Shown: piece by piece, positions 23,257 through 32,500 of the stretch | Position numbering within the stretch: position 1 is the first letter of the stretch | How the letters are laid out: each line of letters begins with the position of its first letter | Assembly: GCA_963830495.1 (NCBI GenBank) | Contig: CAWHMS010000004.1 | Coordinates: 186,001 to 250,000, forward strand | Reading direction: 5' to 3' | DNA: 64,000 nucleotides | Origin: CAWHMS01 sp963830495 | GTDB taxonomy: Bacteria; Actinomycetota; Actinomycetes; Propionibacteriales; Nocardioidaceae | Notes under the pieces: generated by a model | The model's input: the letters and a program-made list of their open reading frames with translations, nothing else | The model's database searches: none | What the model was told of the DNA's origin: nothing | Translations under genes and position numbers: made by a program

Positions 23257-26022
23257 TCAGCGGTCCGTCACGACGAGCCCCTGCCGGAGCGTGCCCAGGC
23301 CCGGGACCACCCGCACCTTCAGCGCGGCCGTCTCGCGACCTTCGTCGGCGCCGTCGCGTCGTACCGGCAGCTCAAACGTCCCGGTACGACGACCGGGGGC
23401 GATGTAGGAGTACAGCCCGCGCCTGAGCTCGTGCAGCGGGAGCCCCGTCCGGCGGTCCCCGAAGTACTCCCGCGCCCATCGCTGGTCGAGATCGCCGAAG
23501 CGGAGCTCGGGTAGTCGGCCGGACGGCTCGACGAAGGTCCCGCGCATCTCGATGAAGTAGTCGACCGGGTCCGACAGCCGCACGCGCCAGACGGCGTCCT
23601 CGCCCTCGGTGGTACGCCGCGCTGCAGTCAGCTCCACCGCCGGAGCCGGGTCGTCGTCGAGGACCTTGACGAGGCCGACGTACCGCCTGGTCATGATGTC
23701 CGCCCACGGATAGGCCTCGATGCCCCACCGGGTCACGTCGATGTCGTCGCGCGTGTCCGCAGGGAGCGGCACCCGGATGACGCCGGAGGATCCGGTGATA
23801 GGGATCCGCACCGGGGCCAGGCTTCGGTAGCTCCACAGGTCAGTCGCGGTGACCACGACCTCGGCCCCCGGAGACACGGCACCGCGCACCCGATAGGGGA
23901 CCCGCGCCGTCGTCGGGCCAGGTCCGTCGCCCTCCTGAATCCGAGCATCACCGAGGGAGACCGTCGCAGCGCGCCTGTTCTGTAGGTCGGGCAGCTCGGC
24001 GCGGGCGGCAGCCAGATCCAGCACGAAGATGTGCCCATCGCCGGTGCGTCCGATCAGGTCAACGGCCACGATCCGGCTCAGGTCGACCGAGCCGGTGGCA
24101 TCGAGGCCCGCCCGGAGCGTCTGTGCCCAGCGCTTGGCCAGCGGCGAGAACTCTCCCGGCAGCGCCGGCAGCGAACCGGACTCCGGAATGATCGTGACGC
24201 GCCGCCCAGCGTCGTCTCGGAGCCGGACGTCGAGCCTGACCCGGCCCTGGCCTGGGTCGACGATCGTGCGGAGGTCGAGGCTCGTGGCCGCGCTCAGGTC
24301 GAGCGGCTCGGTGAGCCGGACTCGTCCCCAGGAGTCCGCCGTGTCCCAGCTCATCTCGAGGTTGGGGGTGGCGGGCAGGCCGGGGATGTACTGCGGGGTC
24401 CAGTGCGGGGCCTGGGAGCTGTCGGTGCCGCGTCCGCAGGCGCGGGCACTGTAGCGATAGGTCGCCCGGCCGGCGCAGATGCGGGTCTGCGCGCCGTTGC
24501 GGATGCCGAGGCTCGTCTCGATCCCCATCCGGCGGACATCTCGACCCGCCCCGACCAGGTGCGTGCGGACGTCGGCGCCGCCTGCTGACGCCACGGCGAC
24601 CTCGCTGCCGTCGAACATCGGCAACGCACGCTGTTCGTCCGATGCCATCAGCTGCACGGCGCCGGCGATGTAGCTGCGGCCGACGTCGCGCTGCTCGGCG
24701 GCCGAGAGACGCTGTTCGGTGTCGGTGCCGCACGTCTCGTCGGCATCGCCACCCCAGTCATCCCAGGAGGGTGCGGCCGAGATGCCGGGGGTCCATTCGG
24801 TGTTGAAGTAGTTGTGGTTGGCGCCCATGACCAGTGCCGAGCTGTGCAATGCCGTGTCGTCGGCGGCGAGATCGCGTGCTGCGTCGGTGAAGATCTGACC
24901 CTGCAGGTCGCTCACGTCGCCGTCGCAGTAGGGCAACACAGTGACGGTGTTCTGGTAGGCCGTGGTCTGCCGGCCGAAGTCCGTGGGGCCGATGAGGACC
25001 TGCCCGACGATCCGGTACGGCGCCGAGAGCGGCACGTCCAGGGACGCCCGGTTGGCGCCCTCGCCGCCCCGGCTGTGCCCGACCAGCACGACCCGGTCGA
25101 GGTCCGCGACGTACCGCGGTGTCGACGTCCCGGCCCAGCCGACCCATCGCTCCAGGTGGCGTTGGATCAGGGTGGAGCGGGCTGCGGCGCCGCCGTCGGC
25201 GAGCCGGTGGTCCTGGGCGTTGATGCCGTTCGCCGAGATCGACACGGTCACGTAGCCCTGCGATGCCAGCAGCCGCTGCGCGTAGCGGTACCCGAGGTGA
25301 CTCGGGATCGGTCGCTGGCCTTGCGGGCACGGCCACTCGCTCTGCTCGCCCGTCGCCCTGCCGTAGCAAGTGCTGTGCCGGCCGTGCAGGAACAGCACGA
25401 GTGGGCTCTCGGCATCGGCGTCCGTCGGCTGGACGACCTGGCCGAGCATCTCGAGCTTGGCCGGCAGTCCGCGGAACGCGAAGCCGGGCAACCGGTAGGA
25501 GCTCGACTGCACCGCGTGCGACCCGGGAAGCCCGGGGTCGAACGCGAGCGGGGCCAGGTCCCGAGGGGCGGTGTACGGCGCGACAGCCGCGCTCTCGTTG
25601 GGCTGCACCGTCGAGTCCAGCACCTCGTCCGACAGCACCACGTCGACCTCGTCGACGACTGGTTCGACGGCGGAGGCGACCGCCAGGGTGAGGGTGCGGC
25701 CGTCATCCGCGAGTCGGGGTATGCCGATGGAGCGCCCGTCGCGGAGGAACTCCGGCCGCGCATCGGTCAAGGGCAGTTCCGTGGGGGAGACCCAGGTCAG
25801 CCGGTACCGGTCGTCGTCGACCTGGCTGACGCGCCAGCTGCCGACGGTGTTCTCAGACTCGTCGGACACGCTGAGGGCAGTAGCGGCAGCGGGGCGAGTG
25901 TGGGTCGCGCCGTTGGTCGACCCAGCCAGAGCCGCTGGAGCCCCTGATCCGCTCAGCAACAGCAACGCGACAGTGCCCGCTCCTGTACCAGCCCGCAACG
26001 CCCGTCGTACACCTGCTGTCAT
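23257..26022 (-). CDS. large secreted alpha/beta hydrolase
   Basis: A 921-residue exported enzyme. After a signal peptide (to about residue 34) come an N-terminal domain (about 40-160) and an alpha/beta-hydrolase core: oxyanion region LVLFLHGRHSTCYG, nucleophile elbow VGHSRGGEGANRA (Ser of GxSxG), and a His-bearing MGANHNYFNTEW. Eight or more Cys may form disulfides. The C-terminal ~350 residues are beta-rich, with repeated DxDxG-like and Calx-beta-like segments (DARIQEGDGP, TTEGEDAVWRVRLSDP). It resembles lipase/PET-hydrolase-like chlorophyllase families with added accessory domains; substrate unknown. Start at 26022 follows GAGGGGG. Confidence 0.75.
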   Translation of the reverse strand: MTAGVRRALRAGTGAGTVALLLLSGSGAPAALAGSTNGATHTRPAAATALSVSDESENTVGSWRVSQVDDDRYRLTWVSPTELPLTDARPEFLRDGRSIGIPRLADDGRTLTLAVASAVEPVVDEVDVVLSDEVLDSTVQPNESAAVAPYTAPRDLAPLAFDPGLPGSHAVQSSSYRLPGFAFRGLPAKLEMLGQVVQPTDADAESPLVLFLHGRHSTCYGRATGEQSEWPCPQGQRPIPSHLGYRYAQRLLASQGYVTVSISANGINAQDHRLADGGAAARSTLIQRHLERWVGWAGTSTPRYVADLDRVVLVGHSRGGEGANRASLDVPLSAPYRIVGQVLIGPTDFGRQTTAYQNTVTVLPYCDGDVSDLQGQIFTDAARDLAADDTALHSSALVMGANHNYFNTEWTPGISAAPSWDDWGGDADETCGTDTEQRLSAAEQRDVGRSYIAGAVQLMASDEQRALPMFDGSEVAVASAGGADVRTHLVGAGRDVRRMGIETSLGIRNGAQTRICAGRATYRYSARACGRGTDSSQAPHWTPQYIPGLPATPNLEMSWDTADSWGRVRLTEPLDLSAATSLDLRTIVDPGQGRVRLDVRLRDDAGRRVTIIPESGSLPALPGEFSPLAKRWAQTLRAGLDATGSVDLSRIVAVDLIGRTGDGHIFVLDLAAARAELPDLQNRRAATVSLGDARIQEGDGPGPTTARVPYRVRGAVSPGAEVVVTATDLWSYRSLAPVRIPITGSSGVIRVPLPADTRDDIDVTRWGIEAYPWADIMTRRYVGLVKVLDDDPAPAVELTAARRTTEGEDAVWRVRLSDPVDYFIEMRGTFVEPSGRLPELRFGDLDQRWAREYFGDRRTGLPLHELRRGLYSYIAPGRRTGTFELPVRRDGADEGRETAALKVRVVPGLGTLRQGLVVTDR

Positions 26023-26210
26023 ACAGTCCCCCTCGATCCGGATCTTGAGTTGTCACAGCGGTGACCCATCATGGACCCTCGGGGCGCATGCAGGCGATGC
26101 GAACCGCGGAACCGGGAGGAACATGTGGCAGAGGTGCCGGTGGTACCGAGAGCTGGACTGCCGGACGGACCCGTGTAGCGTCCGGCACCGAGCAGAGAGA
26201 CAGGAGCACC

Positions 26211-26804
26211 ATGAGGCATCGGCACGCAGCGGTCGTCTCGGCGATCGCTGTAGCGATGTGGCTGTCCGGCTGCGGCGGTGACCAGGGCAGCGCCAGCCAC
26301 CGGGGCACCGACGGTGGGCACGGCAGCGAGCACGACACGTCGGTGGACGCCAACCACGCCGACCTCACCTTCGCGATGCGGATGCTGCCGCGCGACCGCC
26401 AGGCCGTGGAGATGAGTGGCATCGTGCTGGAGACGCCCGGCGTCGACCCGGACGTCACCGCCATGGCTCGCCAGGTCCGGCAGACCCAGCTATCCCGGCT
26501 CGACCTCTTGGTGGGCTGGTTGAACGACTGGCAGAGCAGCACCAACACAGGCATGGACGGCATGGGCGGCATGCAGACCGGCGCCATGCTCGACGAGGCG
26601 GAGATGACGCGACTGCGCGAGTCCGCGGGTCCGGTGGCCGAGCGGATCTTCCTCGCCGGGATGGTCGAGCACCACGAGGACGCGCTCGCTGCGGCCGAGG
26701 ACGAGCTCGTGGACGGCGCGTTCGACCCCGCCCGGGAGCTCGCCCAGTCCGTGATCGACACCCACCCAGCCGAGCTCGACCAGTTGCGAGCCCTGCTGAA
26801 CTGA
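26211..26804 (+). CDS. DUF305 lipoprotein with altered first motif
   Basis: A 197-residue lipoprotein: signal peptide with lipobox LSGC (Cys about 20), a His/Gly/Ser linker, then a DUF305 (ferritin-like helical) domain. The second metal motif is intact (AGMVEHHEDALAAAEDEL). The first, normally MIPHHQQAIEM, reads MRMLPRDRQAVEM, so the His pair is Arg-Asp. A Met-rich TGMDGMGGMQTGAM could bind copper. Family members occur in copper resistance and export, but this variant probably has altered metal binding. ATG at 26211 with a clear CAGGAG site; divergent from the hydrolase gene. Confidence 0.8.
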   Translation: MRHRHAAVVSAIAVAMWLSGCGGDQGSASHRGTDGGHGSEHDTSVDANHADLTFAMRMLPRDRQAVEMSGIVLETPGVDPDVTAMARQVRQTQLSRLDLLVGWLNDWQSSTNTGMDGMGGMQTGAMLDEAEMTRLRESAGPVAERIFLAGMVEHHEDALAAAEDELVDGAFDPARELAQSVIDTHPAELDQLRALLN

Positions 26805-26890
26805 TCGATCCATCGCCAGGTCTCGTCCGCGCTGTCCTACGCGTCGTACGGCCACACCCTCCTACAGTGGGGTTGGGAGGAGAGCGCACG

Positions 26891-27340
26891 ATGGCTGGGA
26901 AACAGAAACCTGGCAGGAGGAACGTCATGGGCTGGGTCGCACCCACCGGCAAGAAGGCCGCGAAGTTCGGGCCGCAGGCGGTGCTGCTCTGGCAGCATGC
27001 CGGCCGACCGCTGACCGAGGCCGCGCAGCAGGCGCTGCTGTCGCGGCAAGGACGCAACACCGCGCTCAAGCACGCCGACACGGTCCGCGCCGGCGCGCTG
27101 CTCCGCGTCCTGCACGAAGGAGTCACCCGGTGGGTGGTGCTCTCCGCGGGGAAGCCGATCGCGTGCTACCCGTCGACGCCAGCGCGGCTGGACGACCTCG
27201 TCGAGCATGCCGACCTGTCCAAGTCAGTGACGCCCGACCAGCTGCGTGCGCGGCTGGTCGAGCGGTCGCGCCGACGCCGCGCGATCGAAGCCGCCGGAAG
27301 TCTCACCGGCGAGCTGCGACGGCGACGCGACCGCCTCTGA
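26891..27340 (+). CDS. hypothetical basic protein
   Basis: A 149-residue, Arg/Lys-rich cytosolic protein. A short region (KKAAKFGPQAVLLWQHAGRPLTEAAQQALLSRQ) and a beta-like LHEGVTRWVVLSAGKPIACYPSTP are the only clear segments; the C-terminus is very basic (RSRRRRAIE). No family recognised. The ATG at 26891 follows GGGAGGAG, so it is preferred to the GTG at 26867. A TACAGT hexamer at 26863-26868 may be its -10. Confidence 0.6.
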   Translation: MAGKQKPGRRNVMGWVAPTGKKAAKFGPQAVLLWQHAGRPLTEAAQQALLSRQGRNTALKHADTVRAGALLRVLHEGVTRWVVLSAGKPIACYPSTPARLDDLVEHADLSKSVTPDQLRARLVERSRRRRAIEAAGSLTGELRRRRDRL

Positions 27341-27341
27341 C

Positions 27342-27467
27342 TCAGTGGCAGGGCCAGCTCAGCATGCCTTCAGCCAGGCACACTCGACGTCGGCCGGGCC
27401 GTAGTCGGTCGAGCCGTGACAGGCTCGTGGTGGCCACCCCGACCGCGATGGTCATCAGGCGGGACAT
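27342..27467 (-). CDS. small hypothetical protein (41 aa)
   Basis: A 41-residue ORF, MSRLMTIAVGVATTSLSRLDRLRPGRRR..., stop at 27342. It has a short hydrophobic N-terminus and a very basic middle. The main support is a strong GAAGGAGA ribosome-binding site ahead of ATG 27467; the frame continues upstream without one. It lies between convergent and divergent genes, and I assign no function. Confidence 0.4.
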   Translation of the reverse strand: MSRLMTIAVGVATTSLSRLDRLRPGRRRVCLAEGMLSWPCH

Positions 27468-27608
27468 GGGTCTCCTTCTACTTCGGGTGCTGATGCGGGC
27501 GCGAACGACCTGATTCTCTACGCCGGGGCGTCGCCCCGCCGTGCAGCACAAGGCGGCGAGTCGCGGTCGCTCGGCGGAGACCTTCGCGAGCCCTGCCAGA
27601 CTGAGGGC

Positions 27609-29471
27609 GTGCACCTCGCGGTCTGGATCGTCGCGCTCGTCGCGACCGTGACCCTCTTCTCCGCGATGAGCCGCCGGGTCGGGGTTCCTGAGCCGCTCGT
27701 GCTGACCGTGGTCGGGGTCATCGGGTCCTATCTTCCGTTCGTCCCCGAGTTCGACCTGACCGCGGAGATCGTCCTGGTCGGCTTCCTGCCGCCGATCCTG
27801 TACGCCGCCGCGCTCCGCACGTCACTGGTGGACTTCCGGCGCAACGCCCGGCCAATCGCGCTGCTGTCGGTGGGTCTGGTCGTGGTCACCACGGTCGTGG
27901 TCGGTCTGGTCGCCTACTGGCTGCTGCCCGACGTACCTCTGGCCGCCTGCTTCGCGCTGGGCGCCGTCGTGGCACCGCCGGACGCCGTGGCAGCGACCAC
28001 GATCGCCCGCCGGGTCGGGATGCCCCGACGGTTGGTCACGATCCTCGAGGGGGAGAGCCTGGTCAACGACGCCACCGCCCTGGTGGCGCTGCGGACTGCA
28101 GTCGCCGCGATCGGCGGGTCCGTCACCGTGCTCGAGGTGGGGTGGGACTTCATGGTTGCCGCCGTCGGCGGCATCGTCGTCGGTGTCGGCGTGGCCTTCG
28201 TGTGCGGTGTGCTCCGGACGCGTATCGACGACGAGCTGGTGGACACGTCGGTGTCGCTGTTCACCCCCTTCGTGGCCTACCTGCTGGCCGAGGAGCTGCA
28301 TGCTTCGGGCGTGCTCGCCGTGGTCGTCACCGGGCTGCTGCTCGCGCACAAGTCGCACCTGATGCAGAGCGCGTCGTCCCGAGTGATCGAGCGGACGACC
28401 TGGTCGACCCTGCAGTTCCTACTGGAGAACACAGTGTTCCTGGTCATCGGCCTGCAGTTCCGTCGCATCGTCGACGAGGCGCTGTCCACAGACCTGCCCA
28501 CGTCGACGATCGTCGCGAGCTGTGTCGGGGTCACGCTGACGGTGATGGTGGTACGGCCGCTGTGGGTGTTCCCAGCGACGTACCTGCCCCGTTTGATCCC
28601 GTCGATCGCCGCCCGCGACCCCAACCCGCCCTGGACCTATCCGGCCGCGGTGTCCTGGGCGGGCATGCGGGGTGTGGTCACGCTGGCGGCCGCCTTCGTC
28701 ATCCCGGTTGACGTCGAGCAGCGAGCCGTCCTGGTGCTGATCGCCCTCGTCGTGGTGGGTGCGACGCTGCTGGTGCAGGGCTCGACCCTGCCGTGGGTGC
28801 TGCGGCACCTCGGGGTGACCGGACCCGACCCGGCCGAGGATGCCCTGGTCGAGGCGACAGCGCGGCAGCGTGCCACGGCGGCGGGACTCGCGCGGCTTGA
28901 CGAGGTGGCTGACGGTGAGCCGGACGCTGTCGTCGACCGGCTCCGGCTGGTGGCGGCGCAGCGGTCGGAGTCAGCCTGGGAGCGGCTCGGCGGGGGCGCG
29001 GAGACGCCGAGCGGGACCTACAAGCGGCTTCGGCTGGAGATGATCGAGGCCGAGCGCGCCGAGCTGATCCGGCTGCGCGACGAGGGCAACGTCCCCGACG
29101 ACATCCTTCGCCGCGTGCTGGCCCAGATCGACATCGAGGAGTCGATCATCGACCGCAGCGCGTCGGCCGACAGCGCGCAGCGCGAGATCGAGCTGACGGC
29201 GCCGGCCGGCCACACCGGGTGCGACCACATCGAAGCCCTCCAGCAGACCCCCCAGCCTCTGACGCCCGACGGGTGTGAGGAGTGCCTGGCCCAGGGCACC
29301 ACGTGGGTTCACCTGCGGCTGTGTATGTCGTGCGGGCACGTCGGTTGCTGCGACTCGTCGCAGTACCGGCACGCTACGGGCCACTACCACGACAGCGATC
29401 ATCCGGTGATCCGCAGCTTCGAGCCCGGTGAGGCGTGGCGGTGGTGCTACCTCGACGAGCTTCTCGGCTGA
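27609..29471 (+). CDS. Na+/H+ antiporter (CPA1/NhaP type) fused to UBP zinc finger
   Basis: A 620-residue fusion. Residues 1-410 are a 12-13 helix monovalent-cation/proton antiporter with the CPA1 signatures GAVVAPPDAVAATTIARR and LEGESLVNDATALV. A charged cytosolic linker of about 125 residues follows. The last ~85 residues (about 537-620) are a UBP-type zinc finger with GCDHIEAL, GCEECL, RLCMSCGHVGCCD and HATGH, closely like the free protein at 1413-1781. The finger may couple transport to a signal or partner (inference). GTG start with a CAGACT -10-like hexamer 6 nt upstream. Confidence 0.88.
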   Translation: MHLAVWIVALVATVTLFSAMSRRVGVPEPLVLTVVGVIGSYLPFVPEFDLTAEIVLVGFLPPILYAAALRTSLVDFRRNARPIALLSVGLVVVTTVVVGLVAYWLLPDVPLAACFALGAVVAPPDAVAATTIARRVGMPRRLVTILEGESLVNDATALVALRTAVAAIGGSVTVLEVGWDFMVAAVGGIVVGVGVAFVCGVLRTRIDDELVDTSVSLFTPFVAYLLAEELHASGVLAVVVTGLLLAHKSHLMQSASSRVIERTTWSTLQFLLENTVFLVIGLQFRRIVDEALSTDLPTSTIVASCVGVTLTVMVVRPLWVFPATYLPRLIPSIAARDPNPPWTYPAAVSWAGMRGVVTLAAAFVIPVDVEQRAVLVLIALVVVGATLLVQGSTLPWVLRHLGVTGPDPAEDALVEATARQRATAAGLARLDEVADGEPDAVVDRLRLVAAQRSESAWERLGGGAETPSGTYKRLRLEMIEAERAELIRLRDEGNVPDDILRRVLAQIDIEESIIDRSASADSAQREIELTAPAGHTGCDHIEALQQTPQPLTPDGCEECLAQGTTWVHLRLCMSCGHVGCCDSSQYRHATGHYHDSDHPVIRSFEPGEAWRWCYLDELLG

Positions 29472-29544
29472 CCGGATTGCCGTCCGGGCGAGGGGTGTCA
29501 CCGAGTTCGAGGGTGGATCCGCGCTGCGTATCCTAGGCGCCACC

Positions 29545-32500
29545 ATGTCCAAGGCTGTCCCGAGGTCCACGGCCGCCTCGACGTACCCGCCCACCACTAC
29601 CGGGGCCGCTGCGGCAGGGTCGGCGTACGCGATCACCTACCCGGCGGAGCTGCCCGTCTCGCAGCGGCGCGACGACATCGCCGCCGCCATCCGGGCTCAC
29701 CAGGTCGTGATCATCGCCGGCGAGACCGGCAGCGGCAAGACGACCCAGTTGCCGAAGATCTGCCTCGAGCTCGGGCGCGGCACCGACGGCCGCGTCATCG
29801 GACACACGCAGCCACGCCGGATCGCGGCGCGCAGCGTGGCCGAGCGGATCGCCGACGAGCTCGGCACCTCGCTAGGCGACGTGGTCGGCTACACGATCCG
29901 GTTCACCGATCGATCCTCGGCCGGCACCAAGGTCAAGGTGATGACCGACGGCATCCTGCTGGCCGAGATACAGCGCGACCGGAAGCTGCGGCAGTACGAC
30001 ACGATCATCATCGACGAGGCGCACGAGCGCAGCCTCAACATCGACTTCCTGCTCGGCTATCTCAAGCAGCTGCTGCCGAAGCGGCCCGATCTCAAGCTGA
30101 TCATCACGTCGGCGACGATCGATCCCGAGCGCTTCTCGCGGCACTTCGGCGACGCCCCCGTCATCGAGGTCTCCGGGCGCACCTACCCGGTCGAGGTTCG
30201 GTATCGCGAGCTCGACGACGACCAGACCCAGGGAATCGTCGACGCGGTCGGAGAGCTGGTGCGCGAAGGACCGGGCGACATCTTGGTCTTCCTCTCCGGC
30301 GAGCGTGAGATCCGTGATGCTGCCGACGCACTGCGGAAGGTCCGCCCCCAGCGGGTGCTGGACGAGTTCGGCGTGCTGCCCCTCTACGCGCGGCTGTCCA
30401 GCGCCGAGCAGCACCGGGTGTTCGCCCCTCATCGACGGCGCCGGGTCGTGCTGGCGACCAACGTCGCCGAGACGTCGCTGACCGTGCCAGGCATCCATTA
30501 CGTCGTCGACACCGGGCTGGCGCGCATCTCGCGCTACTCGGCTCGCACGAAGGTGCAGCGGCTGCCGATCGAGCCCATCTCCCGGGCCAGCGCCGATCAG
30601 CGCAAGGGTCGCTGCGGCCGCGTGGCGGACGGCATCTGCATCCGGTTGTACACCGAAGCCGACTTCGAGGGCAGGTCCGAGTTCACCGAGCCGGAGATCC
30701 TGCGCACCAACCTGGCGGCGGTGATCCTGCAGATGACCGCCCTTGGGCTCGGGGACATCACGCGGTTCCCCTTCCTGGAGCCGCCCGACACCCGGAGCGT
30801 GAGCGCAGGCCTCCAGCTGCTGGAGGAGATCGGCGCCATCGGCGACGGCCGGACCCGACGGCCGCGGCTCACCCAGGTCGGACGCTCGCTGGCCCGGGTG
30901 CCGCTCGACCCGCGGCTGGGCCGGATGATGCTGGCGGCGGACGAGCTGGGCTGCCTGCGGGACGTGATCGTGATCGTGGCTGCGCTGTCCATCCAGGACC
31001 CGCGCGAGCGGCCGATCGACGCGGAGCAGCTGGCCGACGCGAAGCATCGTCGTTTCGCCGACCCGGACTCGGACTTCGCGTCCTACCTGAATCTGTGGCG
31101 CTACCTCAAGGAGCAGCAGCGGGAGCTGTCCTCGAGCGCCTTCCGCCGACTCTGCAGGTCCGACTACCTGAACTATCTCCGGGTCCGGGAGTGGCAAGAC
31201 CTCGACGCGCAGCTGCGCCAGGTGGCCAAGCAGATCGGTCTCCGCGCCGTCGGCTCCAAGTGCCGGCGGCACGAGGAGGACGGCAAGCAGGTCGAGATCA
31301 GCTCAGCCGTGCACCGCGCCCTTCTCACCGGGCTGCTTTCCCACGTCGGACTCAAGGACGTCGAGCGCCGCGACTACCTCGGCGCGCGCGGCACCCGCTT
31401 CGCGATCTTCCCCGGATCGGCGTTGTTCAAGAAGCAGCCCGAGTTCGTCATGGCGGCCGAGCTCGTCGAGACGGGCAGGCTGTGGGCACGCGTCAACGCG
31501 AAGGTGGATCCGGCTTGGGTCGAGGATGCGGGAGCTGACCTGCTCAAGCGTTCGTACAGCGAGCCGCACTGGTCCCAGCGGCGCGCCGCGGTCATGGCCT
31601 ACGAGAAAGTGACGTTGTACGGCGTACCGCTCGCCGCGGACCGGCGGATCGACTTCGCTCGGATCGAGCCCGAGACTGCCCGGCAGCTCTTCATCCGGCA
31701 CGCACTCGTGCAGGGTGAGTGGCGCACCCGGCACCGGTTCGCCCGGGACAACCAGGCGCTGCTGGCCGAGGCCGAGGAGCTGGAGCACCGATCCCGCCGC
31801 CGCGACATCGTCGTCGACGACGAGACGCTGTTCGACTTCTACGACGCACGTGTGCCCGCCCAGGTGGTCTCGGGTGCCCACTTCGACACCTGGTGGAAGG
31901 GCGCCACCCAGGCCGAGCGGGCGTCGTTGGCACTCACCTGGGACTCCCTTGTCGACGCCGGGCGAGCCGAGCTGGCGCGAGGCGAGTTCCCGGACGTGTG
32001 GCGGCTCGGCGACGACGAGCTTCCGCTCTCGTACGCATTCGAGCCCGGGGCCGTCGAAGACGGGGTCACGGTCGACATCCCGGTCGCGACGCTCACCAGG
32101 CTCGACCCGGCCGAGTTCAGCTGGCCGGTCCCCGGGCTGCGCGAGGAGCTGGTGACCGCGCTGATCCGGTCGTTGCCCAAGCGGCTGCGGGTCAACTTCG
32201 TGCCCGCCCCCGATCACGCGCGAGCCTTTCTCGCTTCGGTGTCACCCGGGGCTGAGCCGCTGCTCGACGCGCTCGAGCGTCAGCTGCGTCGTACCACGGG
32301 GATCACCGTGCCGCGAGACGCGTGGGACCTGGCCAAGCTGGCACCGCACCTTCGTCCGACGTTCCGGGTGGTGGACGAGGCCGGCTCCGTGCTGGGTGAG
32401 GGCAAGGAGCTCGGCGTGCTCCAGCAGCAGCTGCGCGGGCAGACCGGCGACGCCATATCCGACGCCGCGGGCTCGCTCGAGCGGACCGGGATGACCCGCT

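Noticed and set aside
26052..26065. Crp-type operator GTCAC-agcg-GTGAC between the divergent hydrolase and DUF305 genes
   Set aside because: The half-sites are in the wrong orientation for the TGTGA-N6-TCACA consensus and five-base arms are too short to trust.
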